From Beijerinckia indica subsp. indica ATCC 9039 (GTDB lineage: Bacteria; Pseudomonadota; Alphaproteobacteria; Rhizobiales; Beijerinckiaceae), in assembly GCF_000019845.1 (NCBI RefSeq), contig NC_010581.1, positions 62,001-126,000 on the forward strand: a DNA stretch of 64,000 nt. Reading direction: 5' to 3'. The notes under the pieces are model-generated. The model saw nothing but the letters and a program-made list of their open reading frames with translations. It did not search any database and was not told the origin of the DNA. Numbering within the stretch: the stretch's first letter is position 1; each line of letters opens with the position of its first letter. This document shows positions 21,201 to 30,345 of this stretch, piece by piece. The position numbers were made by a program, and so were the translations under genes.

Positions 21201-21644
21201 GAGGCCGGACAGCACCGGCCAAAGGGGCGTGGCGATCATCGGCAAGGACCGCATCAGGGAGCGCATCGGGCTCCGCATCAGGGTGCACCGGCCGAAATCA
21301 GCGGGCTTGCGGGCTCGCCAGCCGGTCAAGAGGCCGGTCAGGGACAAGAACATGCCGCGCATGCGCCCGTGCGGGATGACCAGAAGCGGGATGATCAGAA
21401 ACAGCAGAGGCGCGGTCATCAGAATCGGCCGGCGGGCGAACGGTCCGGCCAGAATCGCCCCAATGCACAACGCCCCCCGCAGCATCGTTCGCATCAGCCG
21501 CGCACCGGCGAAAATGGTGAACGCGGGCAAGGACGTGGCCATTTTTCGACCGAAAAACGCAGTGCCGAGCGGGCGATCGATCCCAATTCGCCCTTTGCCA
21601 AATTGGCGGCGCTCAAGGCGCAACTCGAAGACAAAAACAAATAA
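18216..21644 (+). CDS. SUV3-like superfamily 2 RNA helicase with long disordered tail
   Basis: A 1142-residue protein. The first 420 residues are a SUV3/YpR-type helicase core: motif I GPTNTGKTHHAIERM (about 24-38), motif II DEIQ (106-109, as in mitochondrial SUV3), motif III-like IGAAT, motif V ATDAIGMGLNL, and motif VI QIAGRAGRH. A middle helical domain follows. Residues from about 830 form a low-complexity tail, first rich in Ala, Glu, Thr and Ser, then a basic Arg/His/Gln/Gly-rich region (repeated HQGA(H/P) and QNRP motifs), ending SPFAKLAALKAQLEDKNK. The family unwinds RNA in decay complexes. The basic tail may bind RNA or degradosome partners (inference). Ribosome site at the chosen ATG is weak. 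Confidence 0.88.
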   Translation: MTLLFPATRLHRQERAKGVSILLGPTNTGKTHHAIERMLAHPSGMIGLPLRLLAREVYHRVVEKAGLGAVALITGEEKIKPATARYWISTVEAMPRDLDLSFVAIDEIQLASDLDRGHVFTDRLLNRRGRDETLLIGAATMQRALAELLPGAHFLARPRLSKLSFAGEKKMARLPRRSAIVAFSAEEVYAIAEWIRRQRGGAAVVLGALSPRTRNAQVEMYQNGEVDYIVATDAIGMGLNLDVDHIAFAADRKFDGWHYRRLTPAEFGQIAGRAGRHLRDGTFGTTGRCAPFDEDLIEALEEHRFDSVNMLQWRNTDLDFSSLADLAGSLDMLPKEPRLTRAPLAVDQLVLDVAARDATVQRTATNRGDIARLWECCQIPDYRKLSPAAHSELVLAIYGFVVRAGRIPEDWLARQIEAVARVDGDIDALSARIAQCRTWTFVANRSDWLADPRHWQGVTRQVEDTLSDALHERLAQRFVDRRTSVLMRRLRENAIMEAEITTNGEVMVEGQHVGQLNGFRFTADPQAEGEAAKALAAAAQKALASEIESRANRVHEAVDEAFVLANDGIIRWLGEPVGKIIAGEHVLEPRVRVIADEHLTGPSLEQVQRRLELWLAQHVKKYLGPLAELERSEGLEGIARGIAFQVAEALGVLERAKVADEVKNLAQETRAALRKFGIRFGAYHLYLPALLKPAPRALAAQLWALKNGGVEELKGLDEVPHLAASGRTSFVADKDVPKGFYRAAGFRVCGDRAVRVDILERLADLIRPAVSYRPGTTPGEPPAGTADGDGFVVTVAMTSLAGCSGESFGSILRSLGYQSEQRKGPPITHKLVPLAATEPVQPTLAGEAASAETVQADATSEDSAQATQINGAQIDVTQTDSAQAEGAATVAVEEPGLTTVAESPAAASGEASAESAPENEPATETADASSEASTEPATDEAKPAESETVETEAAGTSEPVVVEEVLIEVWRPHRQNHARRPDNRGRRPHQEGASAEAGQHRPKGRGDHRQGPHQGAHRAPHQGAPAEISGLAGSPAGQEAGQGQEHAAHAPVRDDQKRDDQKQQRRGHQNRPAGERSGQNRPNAQRPPQHRSHQPRTGENGERGQGRGHFSTEKRSAERAIDPNSPFAKLAALKAQLEDKNK

Positions 21645-21999
21645 CGAACACATGGTGGTGGGGTGATGGGCCCCGCGACCCCTTGTCTTTCGCGCCTTTT
21701 GTTTTTGGAAGGGTTGGTGACAAGCCGGGCGGTTTTCCCGCCCGGCTTCACATGTGCGCATACAAGGGCGCAGGCTGTAAACCCATGTAATAGGGTTTTG
21801 AAAAAATTATCAAATTTTTAAAGAGCGGCCTCCCCTTTTGGGGCCGATGCTTTAATATTGCCACAAACCCCTCGTGATCGAAGCGGCTCGGCCTTGCTGG
21901 CCTGTTTCCTACGAGTAGGGGTGGTTTGCGGGCTTGTGCCACATTTTAAGCGGGGCAGATCATCGCCATTCGATCCTGCTTCGCCTCGAGGAAGACGCC
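21645..21999. other. Intergenic region with terminator-like hairpins
   Basis: Between the helicase and the DUF3311/mctP pair. It holds the hairpin at 21722-21748 and a second GGCCTCCCCTTTTGGGGCC hairpin near 21827-21845, followed by GATGCTTTA, which resembles half of the REP-like palindromes elsewhere. No gene is seen. Confidence 0.4.
21722..21748 (+). terminator. Terminator-like hairpin after the helicase gene
   Basis: AAGCCGGGCGG and CCGCCCGGCTT form a perfect 11-bp GC-rich stem with a 5-base loop, 78 bp past the stop codon. No U-run follows, so efficiency is uncertain. Confidence 0.5.
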
Positions 22000-22200
22000 A
22001 TGTCACCGATCTGGTTGCTGCTGATATTGCCTTACATAGGCTTGCTCTGGGTTCCTTTTTACAATCATGCCGATCCGGAATTCTTGGGCTTCCCCTTCTT
22101 CTACTGGTATCAGCTTGCCTGGGTGCCAATAACCTCCCTGTTGCTTTTCTTTGTCTATCGGAGCCTCCAGAGGGGCGGGCGGATTTCCCATGAAGACTGA
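22000..22200 (+). CDS. DUF3311 small membrane protein, MctP partner
   Basis: A 66-residue protein with two membrane segments (about residues 4-20 and 38-56: WLLLILPYIGLLWVPFYN and WVPITSLLLFFVYR). The PFYN-x2-P and PFFYWYQL motifs are typical of DUF3311. GAGGAAG precedes the ATG. It overlaps the following symporter gene by 11 bases. DUF3311 genes commonly precede sodium:solute symporters, so it is probably an accessory subunit, but its role is not established. Confidence 0.85.
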   Translation: MSPIWLLLILPYIGLLWVPFYNHADPEFLGFPFFYWYQLAWVPITSLLLFFVYRSLQRGGRISHED

Positions 22201-23686
22201 GATCGATTACGCGGCGCTTGGCGTCTTTTTGTTCTTTTTCGTGCTCGTCACGCTTCTGGGCTTTGTCGCCGCCTATTGGCGGCGTCCCAAAACCCTTGCC
22301 CATATCGATGAATGGGGGCTCGGCGGTCGCCAATTTGGGACCTGGATCACCTGGTTTCTCGTCGGTGGCGATTTCTATACAGCCTATACGGTGATCGCCG
22401 TGCCAGCCCTGGTCTATGCGACCGGAGCCTTCGGTTTCTTCGCGCTGCCCTATACGATCATTGTCTATCCTTTTGTCTTCGCGGTCATGCCGATTTTGTG
22501 GAAGGTCGCGAAAGACAATAATTACGTGACCGCCGCCGATGTCGTGCATGGGCGCTATGGCTCGCGTGGCCTCGAACTCGCCGTCGCCGCCACTGGCGTC
22601 ATCGCCACCATGCCTTACATCGCCTTGCAGCTCGTCGGTATGGCCGCGGTGATCCAGGCGCTGGGTCTCACGGGCGAATTGCCTTTGATCATCGCCTTTC
22701 TGGTGCTGGCTTTTTATACCTATTCCTCTGGCCTCAGAGCCCCCGCGCTGATCGCTTTCGTTAAGGATGTGATGATTTATATCGTCGTCCTCGTCGCGAT
22801 CGCCATCGTTCCGTTCAAGCTGGGGGGCTATGGCGCGGTGTTCCAGGCGGCTCAGGCGGCTTTCGAGGCCAAAGGCTCCGGCGGCATTCTGCTGGCGCCC
22901 GCGCAGATGGTTCCCTATGCGTCGCTTGCGCTCGTCTCGGCGCTCGCGGCCTTCATGTATCCGCATACATTGACAGGTATTTTCGCGAGCCGAAGCGGCG
23001 ACACGATCCGCAAGAATGCCATGTTGCTGCCAGCCTATACGCTGCTGTTGGGTCTGCTCGCTTTGCTCGGCTATATGGGCCATGCGGCCGGCCTCAAGCT
23101 CAGCCACAATAATGATGTCGTGCCGGCTCTGTTTCAGACTCTGTTTCCGGGCTGGTTCGCAGGCTTTTCCTTCGCGGCCATCGCCATTGGCGCCTTGGTG
23201 CCGGCGGCGGTGATGAGCATTGGCGCTGCCAATCTCTTCACCCGCAATTTCTGGAAGGCCTATGTCAATCCACAGGTGACACCGGCCGGTGAGGCGCAAG
23301 TGGCCAAGATCACCTCCATGCTGGTCAAGGTCGGCGCGCTTTTGGTCATTATCTACTTGCCGACCCAATTCGCCCTCGACCTGCAATTGCTTGGAGGCCT
23401 GTGGATCCTGCAGACTTTCCCGGCCCTGATCTTTGGTCTCTTCACCCGGTTCTTCAAGGCCAAGGCTCTTCTTATCGGCTGGGCTGTGGGTTTCGTCGTG
23501 GGGACCTATCTGGCCTGGAGTGACGGGCTGAAACCCTTGCACAAGCTCGTGTACGGGGATTGGAATGTGACGCTTTATGTCGGTCTGATCGCGCTGACCT
23601 TGAATATTCTGGTCGCCGCAATCCTCAGCCTGTTTCTGCCCGCGGATCGGCCCCTGGAGAAGGATCTGCAGGCGCCAGCCACCTGA
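22190..23686 (+). CDS. mctP: MctP-type monocarboxylate/sodium:solute symporter
   Basis: A 498-residue inner-membrane transporter of the SSS family with about 13 membrane helices. Diagnostic sequence includes WGLGGRQFGTWITWFLVGGDFYTAYT (helix 2, unfolded Na-site region; residues 37-62), RYGSRGLELAVA, and the QTLFPGWFAGF block. Closest relatives by eye are the MctP carriers of rhizobia, which take up lactate, pyruvate, acetate and other short monocarboxylates and some alanine. The ATG at 22190 lies inside the DUF3311 gene, so the two are translationally coupled. No two-component system of the MctSR type is adjacent. Confidence 0.88.
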   Translation: MKTEIDYAALGVFLFFFVLVTLLGFVAAYWRRPKTLAHIDEWGLGGRQFGTWITWFLVGGDFYTAYTVIAVPALVYATGAFGFFALPYTIIVYPFVFAVMPILWKVAKDNNYVTAADVVHGRYGSRGLELAVAATGVIATMPYIALQLVGMAAVIQALGLTGELPLIIAFLVLAFYTYSSGLRAPALIAFVKDVMIYIVVLVAIAIVPFKLGGYGAVFQAAQAAFEAKGSGGILLAPAQMVPYASLALVSALAAFMYPHTLTGIFASRSGDTIRKNAMLLPAYTLLLGLLALLGYMGHAAGLKLSHNNDVVPALFQTLFPGWFAGFSFAAIAIGALVPAAVMSIGAANLFTRNFWKAYVNPQVTPAGEAQVAKITSMLVKVGALLVIIYLPTQFALDLQLLGGLWILQTFPALIFGLFTRFFKAKALLIGWAVGFVVGTYLAWSDGLKPLHKLVYGDWNVTLYVGLIALTLNILVAAILSLFLPADRPLEKDLQAPAT

Positions 23687-23706
23687 AGACAGGCTCTCGA
23701 TCTTTG

Positions 23707-23761
23707 AAAACGCATAAGATTAGCCCCGAAAGTGGTTTCCGCTTTTGGGGCTAATGCTTTT
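23707..23761. repeat. REP-like palindrome
   Basis: AAAACGCAT...ATGCTTTT flank a stem of ATTAGCCCC and GGGGCTAAT (23719-23755), with GAAAGTGG/CCGCTTTT inside. It lies 20 bp past the mctP stop and may act as its terminator. It belongs to the same palindrome family as 36212 and 55661. Confidence 0.7.
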
Positions 23762-24072
23762 AAGGGCATGATTCGGCACGCAATTTTCGGCCAGCGTCAA
23801 AGGCGATGGCCAAAGGAGGGACATTGAGTTGCCCCTAGGGAGAAAGCCGACTATCTTGCCGACACATTGTTTGGAACGCCCAAAGGGTTTGAAGGCAGTG
23901 AGGGAAGCTTCGATCATCGTGACATAGGTCAGTTGAAAGACTGGTTTGTCGAGCCTTGCCGGATCTTCATCTTTTTCCCTCGATCTCGGCAAGAGCGCGC
24001 TCAAATCTCGAGCGGTTGAGCTTTTCGGCCAATGTCAGCCACTTCTCAGACGGGATCGAGGTTTTTCTCCCC

Positions 24073-24612
24073 ATGACCGATGTCAAAGACACTCCCTATG
24101 CCAAATTGGACGCCGAAGGCCGGCTTCTGAAACCGACTCTGAAAGGCGATACCCATGTCGACGGCCGTTTTGGCTTTCGCGGTGATATTTCCTATGACGA
24201 CCCCGAGACCATTTTGAAGGAAGTGTTCACGGTTTCGGAAGCCGGCAAGCCGGCAATCGGTTTCCTGTCCGGTTCCATCAAGGAATTCGAGACGCTGCCC
24301 AAACTCGTCGAAACCTTCGGCCCGGCGCTCGACGCGAACAGCGTCAATATCATCTATGTCAGTGATCTGCCGCGTGGCGCGCGATTCTACTTCACGCTTA
24401 ACGGCATTAAATTCTTCACGATCTTCATCGACGATACATCGGTCTATAACGAACTGATCGATATTACCTATGTCGATAAGGTAAAGCTGAAGAAATACGA
24501 TACCGCAGCCAAGCTCGATGCCTTGGCCGATGTCGGTCTCAAATATGACGCCGTCTCTGATTACCAGGAAGTGACTTGGGAAGACGCCCTCAAGAAGAAG
24601 AACGCTGGTTAA
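24073..24612 (+). CDS. Hypothetical protein, 179 residues
   Basis: Starts MTDVKDTPYAKLDAEGRLL at 24073 and runs to 24612. It is acidic and soluble, with no signal peptide or membrane segment. Alternating hydrophobic strands (NIIYVSDLPRGARFYFTLNG, then IKFFTIFIDDTSVY) suggest a mixed alpha/beta fold, and it ends EVTWEDALKKKNAG. I do not recognise the family. Codon use looks like its neighbours. It stands alone between mctP and a convergent small membrane protein gene; about 310 bp upstream of it hold only the REP-like palindrome. Confidence 0.75.
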   Translation: MTDVKDTPYAKLDAEGRLLKPTLKGDTHVDGRFGFRGDISYDDPETILKEVFTVSEAGKPAIGFLSGSIKEFETLPKLVETFGPALDANSVNIIYVSDLPRGARFYFTLNGIKFFTIFIDDTSVYNELIDITYVDKVKLKKYDTAAKLDALADVGLKYDAVSDYQEVTWEDALKKKNAG

Positions 24613-24659
24613 TCCCGATGTTCGTCTCTGCCAGCGGTCGCAGATAGCGCCCTCGCGCT

Positions 24660-24697
24660 CCGGAATGTTTTTCGCCTGAAGGCGAAGACCATTCCGG
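24660..24697. terminator. Hairpin between convergent genes
   Basis: CCGGAATG/CATTCCGG (8 bp) encloses TTCGCC-TGAA-GGCGAA (6 bp), a two-part stem. It lies between the 179-residue gene and the convergent small membrane gene and could stop transcription from both sides; T-runs are short. Confidence 0.45.
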
Positions 24698-24725
24698 TCA
24701 GAGGCTCGCGTTTGCTCCGCGGCGC

Positions 24726-24947
24726 TTATTGACTGGCAAGGAGTGGTGTCGCGGCCGGCCTCTTCGACAAGGGCCTATCCGACGCATGGCGCGGTGCGTT
24801 GAGGGAGGCGAGCAGGGCATAAACGCCGACAGCTATGATCACGACGAGCGCCACGGAAATCTGAAATTGCCGGCGTGCGAGACGCGGTGAAATAGCCGGA
24901 AGAAAGCCGGTCTCGAGCCTCGACGGCTTATGGTCCCCGATGGACAT
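24726..24947 (-). CDS. Small single-pass membrane protein
   Basis: A 73-residue protein beginning MSIGDHKPSRLETGFLPA, with a good GGGGAGA ribosome site. There is one membrane segment at about residues 28-47 (FQISVALVVIIAVGVYALLA), with a basic arginine-containing N-terminal side and an Ala/Pro/Ser-rich C-terminus. No family is recognised. The upstream region contains the two-copy palindromic element. Confidence 0.5.
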   Translation of the reverse strand: MSIGDHKPSRLETGFLPAISPRLARRQFQISVALVVIIAVGVYALLASLNAPRHASDRPLSKRPAATPLLASQ

Positions 24948-25007
24948 GCCGATTGTTTCTCCCCATACGCTGGTGCGATTTTGAACTCATGAGCCCAATT
25001 CTTGATT

Positions 25008-25110
25008 GGGCTCCAGTATCCACCTTCATTGAAGCGCGACGAGTCGCGCTTCAATGAAGGTGGATAAGTTTAAAAAGTGACGGATCGAGAATCTGTGATT
25101 CTCGATACTA
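25008..25110 (-). repeat. Two-copy palindromic element, copy 1
   Basis: An element of about 105 bp. On the minus strand it reads TAGTATCGAG..., a perfect 10-bp hairpin (ATCGAGAATC/GATTCTCGAT, 25084-25106), a CGTCACnTTTTAAACTTATCC linker, and a second hairpin with a perfect 24-bp stem and 2-base loop (25017-25066), ending GGATACTGGAGCCC. The copy at 47658-47765 has the same order and linker. No transposase is inside, so a REP/MITE-type non-autonomous repeat is likely. Confidence 0.85.
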
Positions 25111-25117
25111 GGCAGGG

Positions 25118-25133
25118 ATCGAACCGGTTCGAT
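25118..25133. repeat. Perfect 16-bp palindrome upstream of aatA
   Basis: ATCGAACCGGTTCGAT is its own reverse complement. It is flanked by GGCAGG (25111-25116) and CCTGCC (25157-25162), giving an outer stem. It could be a dimeric regulator site or an RNA structure in the leader of the aminotransferase gene 220 bp downstream. Confidence 0.5.
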
Positions 25134-25231
25134 GAGAATCGGGCCCCCGCCACAATCCTGCCTTCCTTCATGAAACAGTAAGGCGGCGCGAGGTCTAATC
25201 CTTCGTCCTTTTAGGGTTTACGGCTTCCTAA

Positions 25232-26554
<1,323 letters not shown>

Positions 26555-26606
26555 GCCTTGCCTTCAATCAACCAAAGTCACGATTATTGGCGTGTTTTTC
26601 CGCTCG

Positions 26607-28139
26607 TCAGGCCCGTGCGGGAAAGGCGAGGACTTGGGCCGGTTTTCCAGCGTCCGGTTTTGCCGGGCGTGTCCCTGGTCCCCTGCGCTCCAACTGAAAA
26701 TTATCCATCAATTTGGCCAGATCGAAGGTTTCAGCCGCCAATAAATGCGTGGTGGCGGTCGATTCCTCGACCATGGCGGCATTTTGCTGGGTGATCTGAT
26801 CCATTTGCCTGATCGTGGCATTGATCTCGGAAAGACCGCGCGCCTGCCGTTCTGAGGAATGGGCGATTTCAGCGACGAAACCATCGATTTCCCCGACGCG
26901 CGTGATGATTCTTTCGAGCGCTTCACCGGCCTTGCCGACGAGCGCGACGCCGCCGCCGACTTGCGCCTCGCTGGTGCGGATCAGGCTCTTGATCTCCTTG
27001 GCCGCCTCGGCGGAACGTTGCGCCAGGGCCCGGACCTCGGAAGCGATGACGGCAAAGCCCTTGCCGGTTTCGCCGGCCCTTGCCGCCTCGACGCCGGCAT
27101 TGAGAGCGAGAAGATTGGTCTGCAGGGCGATCTCGTCGATGACACCGATAATGCGTGAAATTTGCCCCGACGATGCCTCGATGGCGCTCATGGCTGTCGT
27201 GGCCTCGGCGACGATCTGGCCCGATTGCATGGCTTCCTCGCGCGTGGAGGCGGCGATTTTCGAGGCCTGATGGGCCTGCGTGGCGGCTTCACCAATGCCG
27301 CGTGTGACCTTGTCGAGGGAAGCGGCGGTTTCTTGCAGGCGCGCCGCCTGTTGCTCGGTGCGCCGCGCCATGTCATCCGCCGCCCGTGCCATTTCATCGG
27401 TGCCGCCGCGGATGGAATCGGTGGCCTGCACCACGGCGGTCAAGATCCGATGCACCTTGCCGACCGTATCGTTGAAATCTTCTTTCAAGGAGGCGAATTC
27501 GGCGCCGATCTCACCATCGAGGCGCGACACGAGATCGCCTTGCGCGAGCCGGGCAAGCGCTCCCGCAAGCAGGTGGATGGCTTCTTTCTGCTCCGTCTCG
27601 ATGGCGAGGCGCTCAGCCTCGGCCTTGCGCCGTTCGGTCTCGATCGCTTCGAGATAGGCTGAGATGGAAAGTTCTATATCGAGCAGCAAGGCTTTCCAGA
27701 CACTGGCGAGGCTTGATGACACTTTTGCCGCCTGTTTGTGCGCGGAGGGCAAGAGCTTGGGCCATTGCTGTTCGATCAAGGTTTCGACAAGCCCTTCCCC
27801 GATCAGCGCATAGGCGCCGATATACCAGCGTGGTTCGAGGCCGAGCCGCGCATGGGTTCGGCCGATGGCGAGAACAGCGCGCTCATAATCGGCACCGAAT
27901 TCGGCATTGAACAGGACTTTCCAATGGTCCAACTGCCGCTGGCGCGCATGGCCCATGTGGCTCTTGTCGGTGAAGAATCGGCTCGTCGCCGGCGTGCGGC
28001 TGATCTTGTCGTAAAACCGAGTCAAAATCGGTCCGATGGCCGATTCAACTTGTGGCCACAAAGCGTTCAGCGAAGCTTTGGTTGCGGCCTCGATCTCCAT
28101 GAAATCGAGGCGTTCTTGCAGTGCGGATGAATCGCTCAT
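26607..28139 (-). CDS. Globin-coupled soluble chemoreceptor
   Basis: A 510-residue methyl-accepting protein with no membrane segment. Residues 1-165 are a protoglobin-type heme sensor, with the proximal histidine H96 in [19 protein letters not shown], the hallmark of HemAT-like sensors. A helical linker and HAMP-like segment (about 195-245) lead to the MCP signalling domain. Its hairpin tip reads [20 protein letters not shown], and [20 protein letters not shown] follows it. It should sense O2 (or NO/CO) and feed a CheA/CheW pathway. It ends LAFPARA without a CheR-binding pentapeptide. It is convergent with aatA and has no che genes nearby. Confidence 0.92.
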   Translation of the reverse strand: MSDSSALQERLDFMEIEAATKASLNALWPQVESAIGPILTRFYDKISRTPATSRFFTDKSHMGHARQRQLDHWKVLFNAEFGADYERAVLAIGRTHARLGLEPRWYIGAYALIGEGLVETLIEQQWPKLLPSAHKQAAKVSSSLASVWKALLLDIELSISAYLEAIETERRKAEAERLAIETEQKEAIHLLAGALARLAQGDLVSRLDGEIGAEFASLKEDFNDTVGKVHRILTAVVQATDSIRGGTDEMARAADDMARRTEQQAARLQETAASLDKVTRGIGEAATQAHQASKIAASTREEAMQSGQIVAEATTAMSAIEASSGQISRIIGVIDEIALQTNLLALNAGVEAARAGETGKGFAVIASEVRALAQRSAEAAKEIKSLIRTSEAQVGGGVALVGKAGEALERIITRVGEIDGFVAEIAHSSERQARGLSEINATIRQMDQITQQNAAMVEESTATTHLLAAETFDLAKLMDNFQLERRGPGTRPAKPDAGKPAQVLAFPARA

Positions 28140-28245
28140 GAAAATCCCGGCTTTTCAGGGAGGTATTCTGAGCATCATGCACCGCAATATCTTAAGAATA
28201 CATGGGAAAAATCATAAACTATAGAGCGGTTATTGTTAAAGTTGT

Positions 28246-29397
28246 TTAGAAAATAGTTGTTTTCCCGAAATAATTGCCCCCCAACATCACGAGGCCAAAC
28301 AGTAGCACCAGCAAAGCAGCGCCCATCTCGAAGAGGGACAAGAGCACAGGGCCATAGGGCCCACCGGAGAGCGGCGTCTTGGCGGCAACCAGTTTGAGCG
28401 CCGAGGTTTTGGCGAAAACGGTCAAGAGCGCGAGCGCACCGGTGGTGATGGCCGTGCCCAGCGCCATCGCCAAAGTGGCGCTGACGCCGGTCAGAAAGAT
28501 CCCCTGCGACAAAGCGAAAATCAGCACGAGGATGGCTCCAGAGCAGGGCCGCGTTCCAGCCGCCAGAACGGCGAGCAGGGCACTTTTAATGCCTTTGTCC
28601 GAGGCATCCGGCGCAAGAGTCAGCAGATGGTTGCAACCGTCATCGCAAGCGAAGGCTTGTGCGCCCGTGGATGCACCGATGGGTGATGCGGGGTCGACGG
28701 ATTCGGCCTTGAAGGCCGATGCACGCGGTGCTGCGGTGAAGTTTGAGGATGCGCCGGCGGGTGTAAAAACAAGGCCCGCCGGCATCTTGCGCGCGGCCTG
28801 ATCCCGCGCGGCCAAGACCATGGCGACGAGCTTTTTGCTTTTGTTGAAGGTGAGACTCGCACCAAGGATAGCCATGCCAGCATAGCTGGCGATTTCGAGA
28901 ATATGCGCCGTATCAGTCATTTGCCGCGCGGTCGCATGCACCATCATCGCGGCGATGGTGACCAGCGCAATGGCCACGCCGGCCTGGAGCAAGGCCGCGC
29001 AAAAGGACAGGACAAGCCCGCGCCGCACCATTTTTTCATTAGCGAGAAGATAGGCGGAAATTACCGCCTTGCCATGGCCAGGACCGGCTGCGTGAAAGAT
29101 GCCATAGGCGAAACTCAAGGCGATGAGGGTGGCCGCCGCGCCGCCATCGGTGCGGCTCGCGCGGAGAGCTGCGGTCAGACGCTGATAGAAACGGCTTTCC
29201 TCGCCCAGCAAGAAACCAAACACACCTTGCGTGGAGGCTGCACCCTCGTTGACGCCGACCGCAAAAGGATGGTGGACGCCCTGGGCGAAGCCGGAGCTCA
29301 TAGCAAAACCACAAAGGATGAGGCCGGTCAGAACCAGGAGCCTGTGGGGTCGGCCAAAGGAGGCCAAGCGGAGTGATGGCATGCGGCGCTGGGGCAT
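28246..29397 (-). CDS. NicO/RcnA-family nickel-cobalt transporter
   Basis: A 383-residue inner-membrane protein with a signal-like first helix and about six more. Family motifs: the helix II histidine motif HAAGPGHGK and the later GTRPCSGAI. The central loop (about residues 195-265) holds a short Cys/His cluster, CDDGCNH. Members export or import Ni2+ and Co2+. The start at 29397 is preferred over 29421 because AAAGGAGACGTC directly precedes it. It sits downstream of a DUF1007 gene on the same strand, the usual pairing, with about 90 bp between. Confidence 0.88.
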   Translation of the reverse strand: MPQRRMPSLRLASFGRPHRLLVLTGLILCGFAMSSGFAQGVHHPFAVGVNEGAASTQGVFGFLLGEESRFYQRLTAALRASRTDGGAAATLIALSFAYGIFHAAGPGHGKAVISAYLLANEKMVRRGLVLSFCAALLQAGVAIALVTIAAMMVHATARQMTDTAHILEIASYAGMAILGASLTFNKSKKLVAMVLAARDQAARKMPAGLVFTPAGASSNFTAAPRASAFKAESVDPASPIGASTGAQAFACDDGCNHLLTLAPDASDKGIKSALLAVLAAGTRPCSGAILVLIFALSQGIFLTGVSATLAMALGTAITTGALALLTVFAKTSALKLVAAKTPLSGGPYGPVLLSLFEMGAALLVLLFGLVMLGGNYFGKTTIF

Positions 29398-29490
29398 GAC
29401 GTCTCCTTTGCAAAAGCTCATGATGAAGAGGGTGATTGCGGCCCCACCGATTATTCTTTGATCGATGGCATGAGACTCAAGGGTATCGAT

Positions 29491-30168
29491 TCAAGGGCAG
29501 GCGATGATGATCCGGCTCGCCAGCTTGAGTCCGAAATCGCTGCCCGGGGATAAGCCGCTGAAAAAGGCCTCATCCAGTTTCTTGCTTTCATCAGCCGCGA
29601 GCGGCTTGGCGTCGATCTGATTCGTTGAGCAGCCCGAGGGTGCCTTGTCGAGCAGAACGGGAGATTGCTGGGCCATGGTGAAAGCGACGAAATAGGTTGG
29701 GTCGTAGATCTGGAAGGAAAAGCTCCGGCTGGCGCTTGCCGGTGTCTGCAACGGCAAAGTGAAGCGCAGCACCACCGATTTATCGGCCTGTTCCTCGAGC
29801 GTATAGTCCTGCGGCGGTCCAAACACGAGGGGCGCACCGCCCGCTTTGGCATGGGTGAAATAATCGAATTCGGCGAGGGATTCGACATTGCTCTTGGCGA
29901 GTGGCGCCAGTTCCTCGCGCGTCGCCGTTCCGCCGTCCTTGCCGAGGCCCTGCGTGACGAAGGCGGAATATAGAGGGTCGAACACCCAGGCATTGCGGAT
30001 TGCTGTGATCTTGCCTTGGTCATCGAAAATAATTTGGGCTCGTGCCGTCACGAAGACATGCGGATGGGCGAGCGCTTGCCCCGACATGGTCATCAGGATG
30101 AGCCAGAGGCCGAGCCGCGGCAGATTCCTAAAAAGGGATTTTCTCTTCGGCCTACATCTCAGATTCAT
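29491..30168 (-). CDS. DUF1007 periplasmic metal-associated protein
   Basis: A 225-residue exported protein. The signal peptide ends ...MSGQALA, and the mature protein begins HPHVFV, the histidine-rich signature of DUF1007. Further on come FDPLYSAF, FDYFTHAK and the C-terminal SGCSTNQID with two cysteines overall. DUF1007 proteins are encoded next to NicO transporters and are thought to bind or deliver the metal. Open sequence continues to 30261, but the ATG at 30168 gives the proper signal peptide. None of the possible starts has a strong ribosome site. Confidence 0.82.
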   Translation of the reverse strand: MNLRCRPKRKSLFRNLPRLGLWLILMTMSGQALAHPHVFVTARAQIIFDDQGKITAIRNAWVFDPLYSAFVTQGLGKDGGTATREELAPLAKSNVESLAEFDYFTHAKAGGAPLVFGPPQDYTLEEQADKSVVLRFTLPLQTPASASRSFSFQIYDPTYFVAFTMAQQSPVLLDKAPSGCSTNQIDAKPLAADESKKLDEAFFSGLSPGSDFGLKLASRIIIACP

Positions 30169-30251
30169 CTGAATAGGAGAAAAACAGGCATGGTGTGATC
30201 GTAATCCGATGGTCATGCGCATTGAGGCTCGATGGCGGTGTGGGAGAAAGC

Positions 30252-30286
30252 ATTCATCCAAAAGAGAACATCTCTTTTGGATGAAT
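30252..30286. repeat. Perfect 16-bp stem hairpin
   Basis: ATTCATCCAAAAGAGA, loop ACA, and TCTCTTTTGGATGAAT. It lies between two divergent genes, so it cannot be a normal terminator for either. It may be an intergenic repeat or a regulatory site. Confidence 0.7.
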
Positions 30287-30308
30287 TTGGTGCATTTTCA
30301 GAAAGATC

Positions 30309-30345
30309 GAGCATCGGATAGGGTCAATTTGGAAGTTCGATGCTC
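30309..30345. repeat. GAGCATCG palindrome
   Basis: GAGCATCG and CGATGCTC are separated by 21 bases. The spacing and outer GCATC/GATGC resemble the REP-like family, of which it may be a divergent copy. Confidence 0.45.

Noticed and set aside
21818..23542. 574-codon minus-strand frame opposite mctP
   Set aside because: The plus strand encodes a complete membrane transporter; the minus frame is a charged Gly/Arg/His/Gln-rich shadow.
25111..25162. tRNA-like sequence (GGTTCGATCC next to a CCTGCC end, minus strand)
   Set aside because: The segment is only about 52 bp; the T-arm stem does not pair and no anticodon arm can be drawn. It is better explained as a palindrome.
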